Positions 34,326 through 43,036 are shown, counted from the first letter of the stretch. The stretch is 64,000 bases of DNA from Clostridiales bacterium (GCA_012727435.1 JAAYHB010000015.1:1-64000); one strand, 5' to 3'. Made by a program: numbers and translations. The notes: generated from the letters alone by a model not told the origin.

Positions 34326-35327
34326 ATGCTTGTATTCGGAATGGAAAGCTCCTGCGACGAAACCTCGGCGGCGGTTGTCGAGATGGGCGAGGGCGTGCGC
34401 AGGATACGCTCGAATATAATCGCCTCTCAGGTCGAGACCCACCGGCTGTACGGTGGTGTGGTCCCCGAGATAGCCAGCCGCGCGCATATCGAAGCGGTGA
34501 CGAGCATCACCCGCCGCGCGCTCGATACGGCCGGGGTTGACATAAAGGATATAGGCGCGGTGGCGGTGACCACACGTCCGGGTCTTATCGGAGCCCTGCT
34601 TGTCGGGGTCTGCTTTGCCAAATCGCTGGCCTATGCAAACAATATTTCGCTGGTCCCGGTTGACCATATAAAGGCGCATGCCGCGGCGGCCTATCTCTCG
34701 CAGCCTGACCTTGAGCCCCCCTTCCTCTGCATAATAGTATCGGGCGGACACACCTCTATATATAAGGTAACCTCATACACGGGTTTTGAGGAAATCGGCA
34801 GCACGCGCGACGACGCGGCCGGCGAGGCTTTTGACAAGATAGGCCGTTTCATCGGTCTGCCCTACCCGGGTGGTGCCGCAATGGATAAACTTGCCGCCGA
34901 CGGAAACCCGAATGCGGTAGATCTCCCCTCCCCGGCGCTCTCGGGGGATACGCTTGATTTTTCGTTCAGCGGCCTGAAAACCGCAACTATCAATTATATA
35001 AACAATCTGCGCCAGCGCGGGGTCGAGCCGCCGCATGCCGACATTGCCGCCTCGTTTACGCACGCGATTGTTTCTGCAATTGTGCAGCGCGCCGAAACTG
35101 CCCTGAAGCTGACCCGCATGAAGACGCTTGTGCTTGCCGGCGGGGTCGCTGCAAACTCGCACCTGCGCCGGGCGCTGACCGAGCTCTGCAAAAAGCTTGG
35201 CGTTGCCTTTGTAGTGCCCCCGGCAGGGCTTTGCGGGGACAATGCCGCCATGGTAGCGGCTGCGGGTTACTATGCTTATCTTGACGGGGTGAGAGCCGAC
35301 CTCTCTCTCAATGCGTCGGCAATTTGA
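34326..35327 (+). CDS. tsaD: tRNA N6-threonylcarbamoyladenosine transferase subunit TsaD
   Basis: TsaD transfers threonylcarbamoyl to A37 of ANN-decoding tRNAs with TsaB and TsaE. The 333-residue ASKHA-fold product starts MLVFGMESSCDETSAAVV, contains metal-binding H-x-x-x-H in VDHIKAHAAAA (about residues 114-118), SGGHTSIY, FSFSGLKTA and VLAGGVAANSHLR. AAAGGA, overlapping the rimI stop codon, precedes the ATG. Confidence 0.96.
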   Translation: MLVFGMESSCDETSAAVVEMGEGVRRIRSNIIASQVETHRLYGGVVPEIASRAHIEAVTSITRRALDTAGVDIKDIGAVAVTTRPGLIGALLVGVCFAKSLAYANNISLVPVDHIKAHAAAAYLSQPDLEPPFLCIIVSGGHTSIYKVTSYTGFEEIGSTRDDAAGEAFDKIGRFIGLPYPGGAAMDKLAADGNPNAVDLPSPALSGDTLDFSFSGLKTATINYINNLRQRGVEPPHADIAASFTHAIVSAIVQRAETALKLTRMKTLVLAGGVAANSHLRRALTELCKKLGVAFVVPPAGLCGDNAAMVAAAGYYAYLDGVRADLSLNASAI

Positions 35328-35373
35328 AAGTTCCCGCTCTCCCCGCATTCAGTATATCGAGAGGAGGCTTGAT

Positions 35374-36096
35374 ATGGACAATTTTGATTTTGACAAAATA
35401 TTGTCCAAGGAAAATACAGACGGCGAGCGCAGCTGGGCAGGCAGAAGCGACGTGTCGCCGGCCGTGATTAAAAGGCTGCCGCGCTACTTCCGCTATCTGC
35501 GCGAGCTTATCCGCAACGGCAAAACCCGCATAAGCTCGGGCGAGCTCTCGGAAATCATGCATGTCACAGCCTCTCAGATCCGGCAGGACTTAAACTGCTT
35601 CGGCGGGTTCGGCCAGCAGGGGTACGGCTACAATGTCAACTACCTCTACGCCAAAATCTGCGACATACTCGGTGTGGGAATGGGCTTTCGCGGCATAATC
35701 ATCGGCGCCGGCAACCTCGGCACCGCGCTCATTAAGAACCCGATGTTCGAAAAGCGCGGGGTCGACATAATCGCCATGTTCGATGTTGACCCGAACATTG
35801 TCGGGAAGGTAATTGCCGGCAGAATAGTTTATCATATGGATGACCTTGAAAAATTCTGCAAAGAAAACCGTGTCGACCTTGCGGTGCTGACTCTTCCGAA
35901 GGAACTCGCTCAGGATGCCGCAGAGCGGGCCGTGAGGCTGGGCGTCCGCGGGCTCTGGAATTTCACCGGCAAGGAGTTTTACTTCGATGAGAATGTTGCG
36001 GTTGAAAACGTGCATCTCGGCGACTCTTTGATGACGCTTTGCTATAAGCTCTGTCAGATCAACCATAGAATCGGGGAGCAGTCGGATGAGGATTGA
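35374..36096 (+). CDS. rex: redox-sensing transcriptional repressor Rex
   Basis: Rex senses NADH/NAD+ and represses fermentation and respiration genes. The 240-residue product has a winged helix (about residues 28-80, PAVIKRLPRYFRYLRELI and VTASQIRQDL) and a Rossmann domain with GAGNLGTAL near residue 111. About 25 residues precede the usual N terminus. AGAGGAGG supports this ATG; the ORF-track start lies inside tsaD. The Rnf complex and fermentation-linked genes would be natural targets, though I did not find a clear Rex operator in front of rnfC. Confidence 0.94.
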   Translation: MDNFDFDKILSKENTDGERSWAGRSDVSPAVIKRLPRYFRYLRELIRNGKTRISSGELSEIMHVTASQIRQDLNCFGGFGQQGYGYNVNYLYAKICDILGVGMGFRGIIIGAGNLGTALIKNPMFEKRGVDIIAMFDVDPNIVGKVIAGRIVYHMDDLEKFCKENRVDLAVLTLPKELAQDAAERAVRLGVRGLWNFTGKEFYFDENVAVENVHLGDSLMTLCYKLCQINHRIGEQSDED

Positions 36097-37084
36097 ATTC
36101 GACTTTCAGTCTGGTCGGGCAGCTTTCCCGGCGGTAGCCGCAAAATGCGCCGCCCGGGCGCCGGACATCGCGCTGCGCCTTTTAATCCTGCTTGCCGCCG
36201 AGCCGGCATACCGCGCCGACTTCGAGGCGCACGCCGAAGAGATTACCTCCCTTCTCAAATGCTCCCGCAAAGAGCTCGACATGGCGCTGGGTTTCTGGTG
36301 CGGCGCCGGAGTAGCCGATATCGCAGCCGGCAATCCCGACAGGGTGCCGGAAACAACTGATAACACAGAAACAAGCCCCGCCACAAGAGAGGAAATGCCG
36401 CCGAAGAAAACCGCAAAGCTGATGCGCGCGGCCGGGCTGCCCGAGTACACCAGCGAGGAACTGGCCGATATGCTCGAGCGCGACGCCGCGGCGCTTAGCT
36501 TTGTCGACGAGGCGCAGCGCCGGCTCGGGAGAATGCTCAACCCGCGCGAGATTTCGCTTCTGATCGGCCTGCGCAATTACCTTGAGCTTGAGGACGAATA
36601 CATTTTCATACTGCTCGATTACTGCTCGAGAATCGGCAAGACAAGCATCAGGTATATCGAGACGATGGCCTTCGGATTGTATGACGACGGGGTGACCGAG
36701 ACCGACGCGCTAGCACAGGCGCTTGCCGAGCGTGAGGCTTACCGCGAGCTTGAGGGCAAATTCAAGGCCATGATAGGCGCCCGCGGGCGCAAGCTGACCT
36801 CGAAGGAAACCCGCTTTCTCAACCGCTGGAGCGTCGAGATGAAATACGACTTCAAAATGATTGAGCTGGCCTATGAAATAACCGTCGACTCGCAGCACGA
36901 TTACAACCCCGCTTACATGAACGCGATACTTGAGCGCTGGTATGCCGCCGGAATTACCACCCCAGAACAGGTTGAAGCCGAACGCGCAAAGCGCAAGCAA
37001 AGTGCAGGCGCCGGCAAGAGCTATGATCTCGACGACTTTTTCGAGGCGGCGCTGCGCCGCAGCTACGGGGACTCTGATACATAA
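36086..37084 (+). CDS. DnaD-domain replication protein
   Basis: A 332-residue protein with an N-terminal helical DnaD-like domain and two DnaD_DnaB_II repeats (about residues 130-200 and 215-285; the second includes KYDFKMIELAYEITVDSQHDYNPAYMNAILERW). DnaD-type proteins help load the helicase at origins and restart sites. It overlaps rex by 11 bases, GGGGAG precedes its ATG, and it is followed by the helicase-loader gene, so the pair should act together. Confidence 0.88.
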   Translation: MRIEFDFQSGRAAFPAVAAKCAARAPDIALRLLILLAAEPAYRADFEAHAEEITSLLKCSRKELDMALGFWCGAGVADIAAGNPDRVPETTDNTETSPATREEMPPKKTAKLMRAAGLPEYTSEELADMLERDAAALSFVDEAQRRLGRMLNPREISLLIGLRNYLELEDEYIFILLDYCSRIGKTSIRYIETMAFGLYDDGVTETDALAQALAEREAYRELEGKFKAMIGARGRKLTSKETRFLNRWSVEMKYDFKMIELAYEITVDSQHDYNPAYMNAILERWYAAGITTPEQVEAERAKRKQSAGAGKSYDLDDFFEAALRRSYGDSDT

Positions 37085-37123
37085 CCCCGCGCGTGCCATA
37101 TACACAATATAAAGGAGCTTCGG

Positions 37124-38110
37124 ATGGGATACAACAGGGAAAATTTCCGGCGCATACGCGAGGCTTATGCCGTCAAATACCAGGCCGCACGCGAGCGGGC
37201 CGACCGGCGGCTTGAGGAGGTCTGGGCATCAGTGCCCGGGGTGCGCGAGATAGACATCGAGCTGAGCCGCGTGGGGCTTGAAATCATGAAGGCAATTACC
37301 GCCGGCGGCGAGAACATCACGGCGATGATCGCCGAGGTGCGCAAGAAAAACGAGAAACTTCAGGCCAAAAGAGGTGAGCTGCTCCGGGCGGCCGGGTATC
37401 CCGCCGACTACACAGACGTGAAGTATGAATGCCCCGCCTGCGGCGACAGCGGCTATGTCAACGGGGTGATGTGCGAGTGCATGCGGCGCGAGCTGATACT
37501 TGCCGCCTGCGAGTCTTCGGGCATCTCAGAACTTCTGCGCGAGCAGAATTTTGACAATTTCACGCTCGACTATTACAGCGACAATATAAAAAATTACGAA
37601 ATAATGGAAAATGTCCTGACGAAAGCCTATCAATTTGCAAACGGCTTTTCGGAGGCCGGCTCGGGGAACCTGCTCTTTATGGGAGGCACAGGGCTTGGTA
37701 AGACCCACCTGTCGAGCGCTGTGGCAAAGCGGGTCATCGAGCGGGGGTTTGACGTCGTATATGTGAGCGCGCAGAGGCTTATTTCCGACTTCGAGCGCGG
37801 GCGCTTCGGCAACAGCAGCAATGACGGCATCCGGCAGGTCGAGCGCTACTCTGAGTGCGACCTTTTGATTGTCGACGACCTTGGCGCCGAGGTGACAAAC
37901 CAGTTCACCGTCTCCTGCCTCTACAATGTCATAAACACAAGGCTGAACCTGCGGAAATCAATGATTATAAGCACGAATTTAAATAAAAAAGAGCTTGAGA
38001 GCCGCTACACCGAGCGGATTACAAGCCGGATTTTCGGGGAATTTATCCTGCTCGTGTTTGCGGGAACCGACGTGAGGATGCAGAAGCTGAGGCAAAAATA
38101 CGGTAAATAA
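37124..38110 (+). CDS. DnaC/DnaI-like helicase loader ATPase
   Basis: A 328-residue AAA+ protein. It has a zinc-finger-like CPAC...CEC (residues 103-119) in the N-terminal half, Walker A GGTGLGKTHLSSAV (about 187-200), Walker B LLIVDDLGAE, and sensor-like STNLNKKELESRYTERITSR. This layout matches DnaC/DnaI-family loaders that place the replicative helicase with DnaD help. AAAGGAG precedes the ATG. An inverted repeat downstream may end the transcript. Confidence 0.9.
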   Translation: MGYNRENFRRIREAYAVKYQAARERADRRLEEVWASVPGVREIDIELSRVGLEIMKAITAGGENITAMIAEVRKKNEKLQAKRGELLRAAGYPADYTDVKYECPACGDSGYVNGVMCECMRRELILAACESSGISELLREQNFDNFTLDYYSDNIKNYEIMENVLTKAYQFANGFSEAGSGNLLFMGGTGLGKTHLSSAVAKRVIERGFDVVYVSAQRLISDFERGRFGNSSNDGIRQVERYSECDLLIVDDLGAEVTNQFTVSCLYNVINTRLNLRKSMIISTNLNKKELESRYTERITSRIFGEFILLVFAGTDVRMQKLRQKYGK

Positions 38111-38116
38111 AATCAC

Positions 38117-38147
38117 GGGTATGCGCAAATACTAAATGCACATACCC
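38117..38147 (+). terminator. hairpin after the helicase-loader gene
   Basis: GGGTATG and CATACCC form a perfect 7-bp stem, extendable with mismatches, followed by TAATTCTTATT. It is probably a weak terminator. Confidence 0.5.
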
Positions 38148-38172
38148 TAATTCTTATTGCGGAGTTTTCAAA

Positions 38173-38625
38173 ATGGAAAAAACAAACGTAACCACCCGCA
38201 CCGCCGAGCTTGCGGGGACAATCTACAAAAACATGAAAACCGGCGCCGACTCGGTGCTCAACCTGCTCTCCAAGGCCGAGGACGATCGGCTTAAATCCCA
38301 CATGACCGGCCTGCTTGACGGTTATGAAAAATTCGCCTCCGAAGCCAAAAAGATTCTCGACAGCGAAGGAGTTGCCCCGAAGGAGGATAATATCATCGAG
38401 AAAATGGGCGCAAAAATGGGCCGGGGCATGAGGACTCTGACCGATTCCTCAACAAGCCGCCTCGGCGAGGTGCTGATGGAGGACGCCACAACGAGCTTCT
38501 GCGAGGCCCTCCGGCTGCTCCATCAATACGAAAACAAGGACTGCCGCCCCGAGGTGCTCCAGCTCGTGCGCGACATCATCGCCTTCGAGGAAAACAACTA
38601 CAACACCGCTAAATCTTTTATATAG
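38173..38625 (+). CDS. four-helix-bundle protein, function unknown
   Basis: A 150-residue, cysteine-poor, wholly helical protein resembling the DUF2383/PA2169-like or ferritin-like helical bundles (EKFASEAKKILDSEG and the closing FEENNYNTAKSFI). I do not see a full set of metal ligands. GGAG is 8 bases upstream of the ATG. It may be read through from the dnaC transcript. A GC-rich repeat begins 3 bases after its stop. Confidence 0.6.
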   Translation: MEKTNVTTRTAELAGTIYKNMKTGADSVLNLLSKAEDDRLKSHMTGLLDGYEKFASEAKKILDSEGVAPKEDNIIEKMGAKMGRGMRTLTDSSTSRLGEVLMEDATTSFCEALRLLHQYENKDCRPEVLQLVRDIIAFEENNYNTAKSFI

Positions 38626-38628
38626 TGT

Positions 38629-38693
38629 TCGGGGGCGCTACCCCCCCGCCAAAACCCCTTTTGAAAAAAGGGGTTTTGGAATCCCCAAAAACT
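38629..38693 (+). repeat. GC-rich palindromic repeat, copy D (short)
   Basis: CGGGGGCGCTACCCCC followed by AAAACCCCTTTTGAAAAAAGGGGTTTT and ATCCCCAAAAAC. It keeps the first and last blocks of copy A but lacks the middle block. Same orientation as the gene whose stop it follows. Confidence 0.8.
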
Positions 38694-38720
38694 TTTCAAA
38701 CCATACCACCAAATAAAGAA

Positions 38721-38742
38721 GCGCGGACCCTACATTCCGCGC
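38721..38742. terminator. bidirectional terminator between convergent genes
   Basis: GCGCGGA/TCCGCGC stem with CTTTT on the plus strand and TTCTTTATTT on the minus strand. The AATAAAGAAGCGCGG context resembles that downstream of repeat copy A. Confidence 0.65.
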
Positions 38743-38791
38743 CTTTTGGTTGTTGGATATTAACCGTTTTATAGATGCGAGGAGTGAAGCC

Positions 38792-39133
38792 TCAGCTTTT
38801 CTCCTCCGGGGGGACTTCCTTATCCTCCTGCTGAGATTTGCCGGCGGCTTCTTTGGTTTTCCGAGCCGCCTTAATATCGCTCTCAAGCTTTTTGATTTTT
38901 GCCCTGAGCCGGTCGATTTCGGCTATCACCGCGTCAATGCCGGCCGAATCTGTCCCCTGCTTATACGATTTGTATGTCAGCCTGCCGAGCTTTTCATATG
39001 CCTCGCAGAGCCGCAGCTTGACACCCTGAAGCTTAATGCGCGCGGTCGCGGCGTCGGCCAGTTCCCCCACTTTGCTCGCTGCCTTGGACGCAATTTTCCC
39101 GGCATTGCTTTTGAATTCATCCCATCCCGACAT
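38792..39133 (-). CDS. small coiled-coil protein, function unknown
   Basis: A 113-residue soluble, alanine- and lysine-rich protein with an amphipathic N terminus (EFKSNAGKIASKAASKVGEL) and a coiled coil (AVIAEIDRLRAKIKKLESDI). Similar short proteins occur in Clostridia; no function is known to me. GGAGG lies 12 bases before the ATG, and it has its own promoter. Confidence 0.65.
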   Translation of the reverse strand: MSGWDEFKSNAGKIASKAASKVGELADAATARIKLQGVKLRLCEAYEKLGRLTYKSYKQGTDSAGIDAVIAEIDRLRAKIKKLESDIKAARKTKEAAGKSQQEDKEVPPEEKS

Positions 39134-39186
39134 AAATAATCAAGACCTCCATAAGTTATTAGGCACAGAAGCAGGCCGCTGACAAT

Positions 39187-39215
39187 ATTATATTATTTTT
39201 TCTCCGAAAAGTAAA
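39187..39215 (-). promoter_or_regulatory. promoter of the coiled-coil protein gene
   Basis: TTTACT and TATAAT on the minus strand, 17-base spacer. Confidence 0.55.
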
Positions 39216-39255
39216 CAGTTTTGGAAAAAATCCGGGCTTATATCCGGCTACCGAA

Positions 39256-39825
39256 TCAGCCAAGAATCCCGTACCCCTCAAGCAGGATTTTTATGCCGAT
39301 GAGAATCAGGATAATTCCGCCGGCAAGCGTCGCCCCCCGCTTGTATTTTGCGCCGAACCTGCAGCCTATAGCCACCCCTGCAACACACAAAACCATGGTA
39401 ACAAGTCCGATTGCCGCCGCGGCCTGCCAGACGTTGATTTTAAAAAAGGCGAAGGTAATTCCGACGGCCAGCGCGTCGATGCTGGTGGCGACCGACATGT
39501 AAAGCAGTTCCCTGTAATCGAGCTTTGTGCAGCATGCGCAGCCGTCGTCCTTGTCTTTTATCAGATCGACTATCATTTTGCCCCCGATAAAGACAAGCAA
39601 CCCGAAGGCGACCCAGTGGTCAAACGCCGTGATGTAGCGCTCGAACCGGCTGCCGAGCAGCCAGCCGAGTATCGGCATGATCGCCTGAAAGCCCCCGAAA
39701 AACAGACCGATGATAAGCGCCTGCGTGTAGTTTATCTTTTTCATACCGAGCCCTTTGCAGATTGAAACCGCAAAGGCGTCCATAGAGAGCCCCAGTGCAA
39801 TGCCGAGAAGCTCAATTTGCCCCAT
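39256..39825 (-). CDS. mntP: manganese efflux pump MntP
   Basis: A 189-residue membrane protein with six hydrophobic segments arranged as two repeats. Each repeat has the metal-binding acidic residue after a serine: LGLSMDAFAVSICKGL near residue 16 and ATSIDALAVGITFAF near residue 116. MntP exports excess Mn2+. The yybP-ykoY riboswitch upstream independently supports this identity. Between the repeats is a CACC cluster (DGCACCTK) of unclear meaning. Confidence 0.95.
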   Translation of the reverse strand: MGQIELLGIALGLSMDAFAVSICKGLGMKKINYTQALIIGLFFGGFQAIMPILGWLLGSRFERYITAFDHWVAFGLLVFIGGKMIVDLIKDKDDGCACCTKLDYRELLYMSVATSIDALAVGITFAFFKINVWQAAAAIGLVTMVLCVAGVAIGCRFGAKYKRGATLAGGIILILIGIKILLEGYGILG

Positions 39826-39858
39826 TATATCTTACAACCTCCGCTTTTCCGCCTGCAT

Positions 39859-39889
39859 AAAAAAACATGCATGGCAACGCCATAACATG
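39859..39889 (-). terminator. riboswitch-controlled terminator before mntP
   Basis: CATG-TT-ATGGC and GCCAT-G-CATG form a stem followed by seven T on the minus strand, 33 bases upstream of the mntP start. It would be the expression platform of the riboswitch. Confidence 0.75.
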
Positions 39890-39904
39890 AGTCTTGTCAA
39901 TTAT

Positions 39905-40045
39905 TAAAGCGGTGTGATGCCGCTTTAACTAGGCAAGCCAGGCAGGCATTGACTCGGCTCCGACAATACTGGGGCACTCATGAATGCTGCCGGATTGTTG
40001 ACTTGCCGCATATTCCTATGCCAGCTACTCCCTCATGCAACCATC
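39905..40045 (-). promoter_or_regulatory. yybP-ykoY manganese riboswitch
   Basis: The minus strand shows the motif's hallmarks in order: GAGGGAGTAGCTGG, then GTCAACAATCCGG, then GTCGGAGCCGAGTC, and the TTAAAGCGG/CCGCTTTAA hairpin after it. Mn2+ binding should prevent the terminator and turn on mntP. Outer limits are approximate. Confidence 0.85.
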
Positions 40046-40055
40046 AAGTTCAATT

Positions 40056-40084
40056 ATTATATCAGCCGCGCCCGACTTTGTCAA
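40056..40084 (-). promoter_or_regulatory. consensus promoter of mntP
   Basis: Perfect TTGACA and perfect TATAAT on the minus strand with a 17-base spacer, immediately before the riboswitch. Confidence 0.85.
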
Positions 40085-40163
40085 CCTGAATATACCTTTA
40101 TTCAATATATGTCGCAATAATGCACAAATCACTCCAATTATTTGTTATGCTTATCTTTAATCA

Positions 40164-40192
40164 TTGACAAACCATGAAAATAATGCTACAAT
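40164..40192 (+). promoter_or_regulatory. promoter of the HPr-like gene
   Basis: TTGACA and TACAAT with a 17-base spacer; the leader before the ATG is about 80 bases and GC-rich, including a GGCCGTTTCCCGG segment. Confidence 0.75.
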
Positions 40193-40279
40193 GTTTGCAT
40201 AGAAAGTTACCGGCGGGGCGGCCGTTTCCCGGCGGACTTAAAAATCACAAACACCGGCCCACTTAAGGAGGATTTGCAG

Positions 40280-40510
40280 ATGAAGACTATCCAGATTCAA
40301 TTGTCAACAATCCGTGACGTACAGGATTTTGTCGGTATAGCAACCGCATTTGACGGGGATATCGACCTCACCTCGGGTCGTTATGTCGTTGACGCAAAAT
40401 CCATCATCGGGATTTTCAGCCTTGATTTGCTCTCGCCCATCACTCTGAGAATTCACTCCGGGGACGCCGACAAACTCATAACCCAGCTCGACCGCTTTAT
40501 CGTAAAATAA
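40280..40510 (+). CDS. HPr-like protein without the catalytic histidine
   Basis: A 76-residue protein with the HPr fold pattern. VDAKSIIGIFSLDLLSPITL aligns with the VSAKSLLGVLSLGIAKGMTITL of the HPr at 190-453, so the regulatory serine position is kept. The GLHARPA loop is replaced by STIRDVQDF and there is no histidine anywhere in the first 55 residues, so it cannot accept phosphate from EI in the normal way. It may be a Crh-like regulatory or an unrelated adapted protein. The ATG has AAGGAGG 8 bases upstream. It is transcribed alone. Confidence 0.8.
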   Translation: MKTIQIQLSTIRDVQDFVGIATAFDGDIDLTSGRYVVDAKSIIGIFSLDLLSPITLRIHSGDADKLITQLDRFIVK

Positions 40511-41172
40511 CAGTAAGACTCGATACTCCGATCAGAAGCCGCGGGGCTCTGCCCCGGGCTTTGTTCGTGTTTGAAATTCTAAATTGCCCTAAATAAGGAT
40601 TCGGCTGCAGAGGCTCGGATATGCTCCGGGCCTCTTTTTTCGGCAACACTCAAAAAGCCGGTTAATAAACGCTGATTTCGGCTTTTATTTGCATGATTTT
40701 TTTCGTATGAAAACCGCCCGGCCGGCCGATATTATAATCTGAATAAAGTCCGATACAATTCGCCGGATTTTTCATGAAAAATCCAATTTTCATGGCATAA
40801 TAATGCAATTTCCGGTCAACAGTAATATCGGGTGTATTATCGCAATGCCCGCAAACTTCTGATTTACCCGAGGGAAGTCATGGTCGGCGCGGTGATATGC
40901 TGGACGCGCTTCATCGGCATGTCTTATTTGATTTGTCTTGGGGCACGGCAAAAGTATTATGTCATTTAGCTTTAAACAAAAATATACATATTTTCAGCCC
41001 CGGCAAAAAAAATATTGCCTTGCTCAAATAAATTTGTAAAACATCAAAGCCGCGCCGGCGACACAGATTATTATCGGAGCATTCCGGCGGCATGCCGTAT
41101 GCCGGAAGAGGCCGGCAAAACCGGAAGCCGCTCCAGAGCGATTACAAATTCCCGGAACGAAGGTAAATCCCC
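40511..41172. other. 662-base intergenic stretch with terminators
   Basis: No ORF with a credible start was seen. It holds a GGGGCTCTGCCCC hairpin just after the HPr-like gene, a good plus-strand terminator near 40609-40640 (GAGGCTCGGA with TCCGGGCCTC and six T) and a second AAAAGCCG/CGGCTTTT hairpin at 40653-40686. AT-rich sequence follows to about 41035, then GC-rich palindromes around CGGCATGCCG. The spoIVB promoter must lie here; I could not recognise a forespore-type promoter with confidence. Confidence 0.45.
40609..40640 (+). terminator. terminator after the HPr-like gene
   Basis: AGAGGC-x-CGGA pairs with TCCG-x-GCCTCT, ending in six T. Confidence 0.75.
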
Positions 41173-42300
41173 ATGATTAACAAAACAAAAAAGGCCCAGG
41201 CTTTACTTGCTTCGCTTCTGATATTGATTTCGGTATTCACCGGCGCCGTGAAAGCCGGCGGCGGGGCACACGGCGAGAGCCTCGGAGAAGCACTTCTTGC
41301 ATCGGTTTATGTTAATGATTCGGTCTTTGCGGCAACAAAAAACCTCAATTCGATAAAGCTCTATCCCGGAGGAATGCCGTTCGGAGTCAAATTTTTCACG
41401 GACGGAGTGGTGGTCGTCGGATTCTGTGATATAAACAACGGCTCGGGCGCGCAAAATCCGGCATACAGCGCCGGCATCCGGGTCAAAGATATAATAACCG
41501 CGGTAAACGGCGAGCAGCTTATATGCGCGGCCCAGCTCACCGCCACTATCGAAAAATGCGGCGGAAAGCCAATTACCCTGACCTATAAAAGAGATTCGCG
41601 CGAATATACCGTCACCTTGACACCGGTTTACAGCGAGGCGGACGGCAGGTATAAAACCGGCATCTGGGTGCGAGACAGCGGCGCCGGCATCGGCACCGTG
41701 ACCTTCATTGTCCCACAGGACTATTCCTTTGCCGGGCTGGGGCACGGCGTCTGCGACAGTGAAACCGGAAATCTCATCCCCATGCAGCGCGGCATTGTCA
41801 CGGCTGTGACAATCAGCGGGCTGACCCGCGGGCTCCCGGGCGACCCCGGCGAAATCAAGGGTTATTTCAGCTCAGGCAAGTGCGGGACCCTGCTCGGCAA
41901 CACCGAATACGGCGTGTATGGCATACTCAACGAGCTGCCCCCCAACATCCCCGAAGGCCCCCTGCCCGCCGCCTCGAAATATCAGGTAAAAGAAGGCGCG
42001 GCCTATATCTGGTGCACTCTTGACACAAACACGGTAAGCAAATACACGGTCGAAATCTCGGCGGTAAACACCTCGTCGGACACAAACAAGTGCTTTACCG
42101 TGACGGTCACCGATCCGGCGCTGCTTGAGAAGACCGGCGGAATTATTCAGGGCATGTCGGGCAGCCCGATAATCCAGAATGGCCGCATCATCGGCGCGGT
42201 GACGCATGTGCTGATAAACGACCCGACCCGCGGATACGGGATATTCATCGAGAATATGCTCGACCATATGCCCGACCAGCTAAAGCAGCCCGTGCGGTAA
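41173..42300 (+). CDS. spoIVB: SpoIVB peptidase
   Basis: SpoIVB is a forespore-secreted serine peptidase (family S55) that triggers sigma-K activation across the outer forespore membrane. The 375-residue product has an N-terminal signal/anchor (about residues 9-28), a PDZ domain (about 70-150) and the S55 domain with catalytic His in GLGHGVCD, Ser in QGMSGSPIIQNGRIIG and Asp in NDPTRGYGI. AAGGT precedes the ATG. It is alone here, not beside recN/spo0A as in Bacillus. It is the clearest sporulation marker in the window. Confidence 0.92.
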   Translation: MINKTKKAQALLASLLILISVFTGAVKAGGGAHGESLGEALLASVYVNDSVFAATKNLNSIKLYPGGMPFGVKFFTDGVVVVGFCDINNGSGAQNPAYSAGIRVKDIITAVNGEQLICAAQLTATIEKCGGKPITLTYKRDSREYTVTLTPVYSEADGRYKTGIWVRDSGAGIGTVTFIVPQDYSFAGLGHGVCDSETGNLIPMQRGIVTAVTISGLTRGLPGDPGEIKGYFSSGKCGTLLGNTEYGVYGILNELPPNIPEGPLPAASKYQVKEGAAYIWCTLDTNTVSKYTVEISAVNTSSDTNKCFTVTVTDPALLEKTGGIIQGMSGSPIIQNGRIIGAVTHVLINDPTRGYGIFIENMLDHMPDQLKQPVR

Positions 42301-42349
42301 TAAATTAATAAACGCGGCCTTTGGCCTTGCGAATACTATAAAAAACTGA

Positions 42350-42379
42350 GCCGCCGGCGGCATTCCCCGGCGGCTTTTT
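42350..42379. terminator. bidirectional terminator between spoIVB and trkA
   Basis: GCCGCCGG/CCGGCGGC stem with five T on the plus strand and TCAGTTTTTT on the minus strand. Confidence 0.85.
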
Positions 42380-42382
42380 GCA

Positions 42383-43036
42383 TTATTTTAATTGTTTCAT
42401 CAGCTTGTCTATATCCTTGTCGGCCCCGATAATCGTAACCTTGTCGCCCTGCGTGAAAACGCGGTCGGGCCGGGGAGAAACATCAACGACACCGTCGGCA
42501 CGTGAGACCGCCACGACGTTGACGCTGAATTTGCGTCGCAGCTCAAGGTCGACAAGGCTCTTGCCCTGCCATTCCCGGGGCACGGAAAGTTCAATTATCT
42601 TATATCCCGAAAACTCGATAAATTCGGTCACGTTGTCCTTTGTCAGCATATAGCCGAGCCTCTCGCCCATATCCTGCTCGGGGAAGACTATCATATCGGC
42701 TCCGATGCGCTCGAGCACCTTCCGGTGTCCTTCGTTGAGCGCCCTGGCAACCACTTTTTTCACCCCGAGCTCTTTCAGCATAATCGTGAGCAGCACGTTT
42801 GCATTGATATTCGTGGTCAGACAGACAATGGCACACTCGTAATCTGTGATGCCGGTCGACCGGAGCACCGACTCGTTGGTCGGGTCGCCTATAACCGCGT
42901 TGGTCACGATGTCTGCCATGGCGGTCACCTTGTCGGCGTCGGTGTCGATTATCATGACCTGGCAGCCCGATTTGGCCAGGGTTTCGGCAAGCGACTGACC
43001 GAACTTCCCGAGCCCTATGACGCAAAAGCTTTTCAT
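42383..43036 (-). CDS. trkA: Trk/Ktr potassium uptake regulatory subunit
   Basis: A cytoplasmic 217-residue RCK protein: Rossmann motif VIGLGKFGQSLAETLAKSG at the N terminus with nucleotide-binding acidic end IIDTD, followed by a C-terminal TrkA_C domain (about residues 135-215). It gates the partner channel according to ATP/NAD(H) or c-di-AMP. It follows the trkH/ktrB-type gene by 30 bases. The single RCK repeat makes it KtrA-like rather than the two-repeat E. coli TrkA. Confidence 0.92.
   Translation of the reverse strand: MKSFCVIGLGKFGQSLAETLAKSGCQVMIIDTDADKVTAMADIVTNAVIGDPTNESVLRSTGITDYECAIVCLTTNINANVLLTIMLKELGVKKVVARALNEGHRKVLERIGADMIVFPEQDMGERLGYMLTKDNVTEFIEFSGYKIIELSVPREWQGKSLVDLELRRKFSVNVVAVSRADGVVDVSPRPDRVFTQGDKVTIIGADKDIDKLMKQLK

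Noticed and set aside
40511-41172. Hidden gene or structured RNA in the 662-base gap before spoIVB
   Set aside because: Only terminators and short palindromes were seen; no ORF with a start signal and no known RNA motif recognised.
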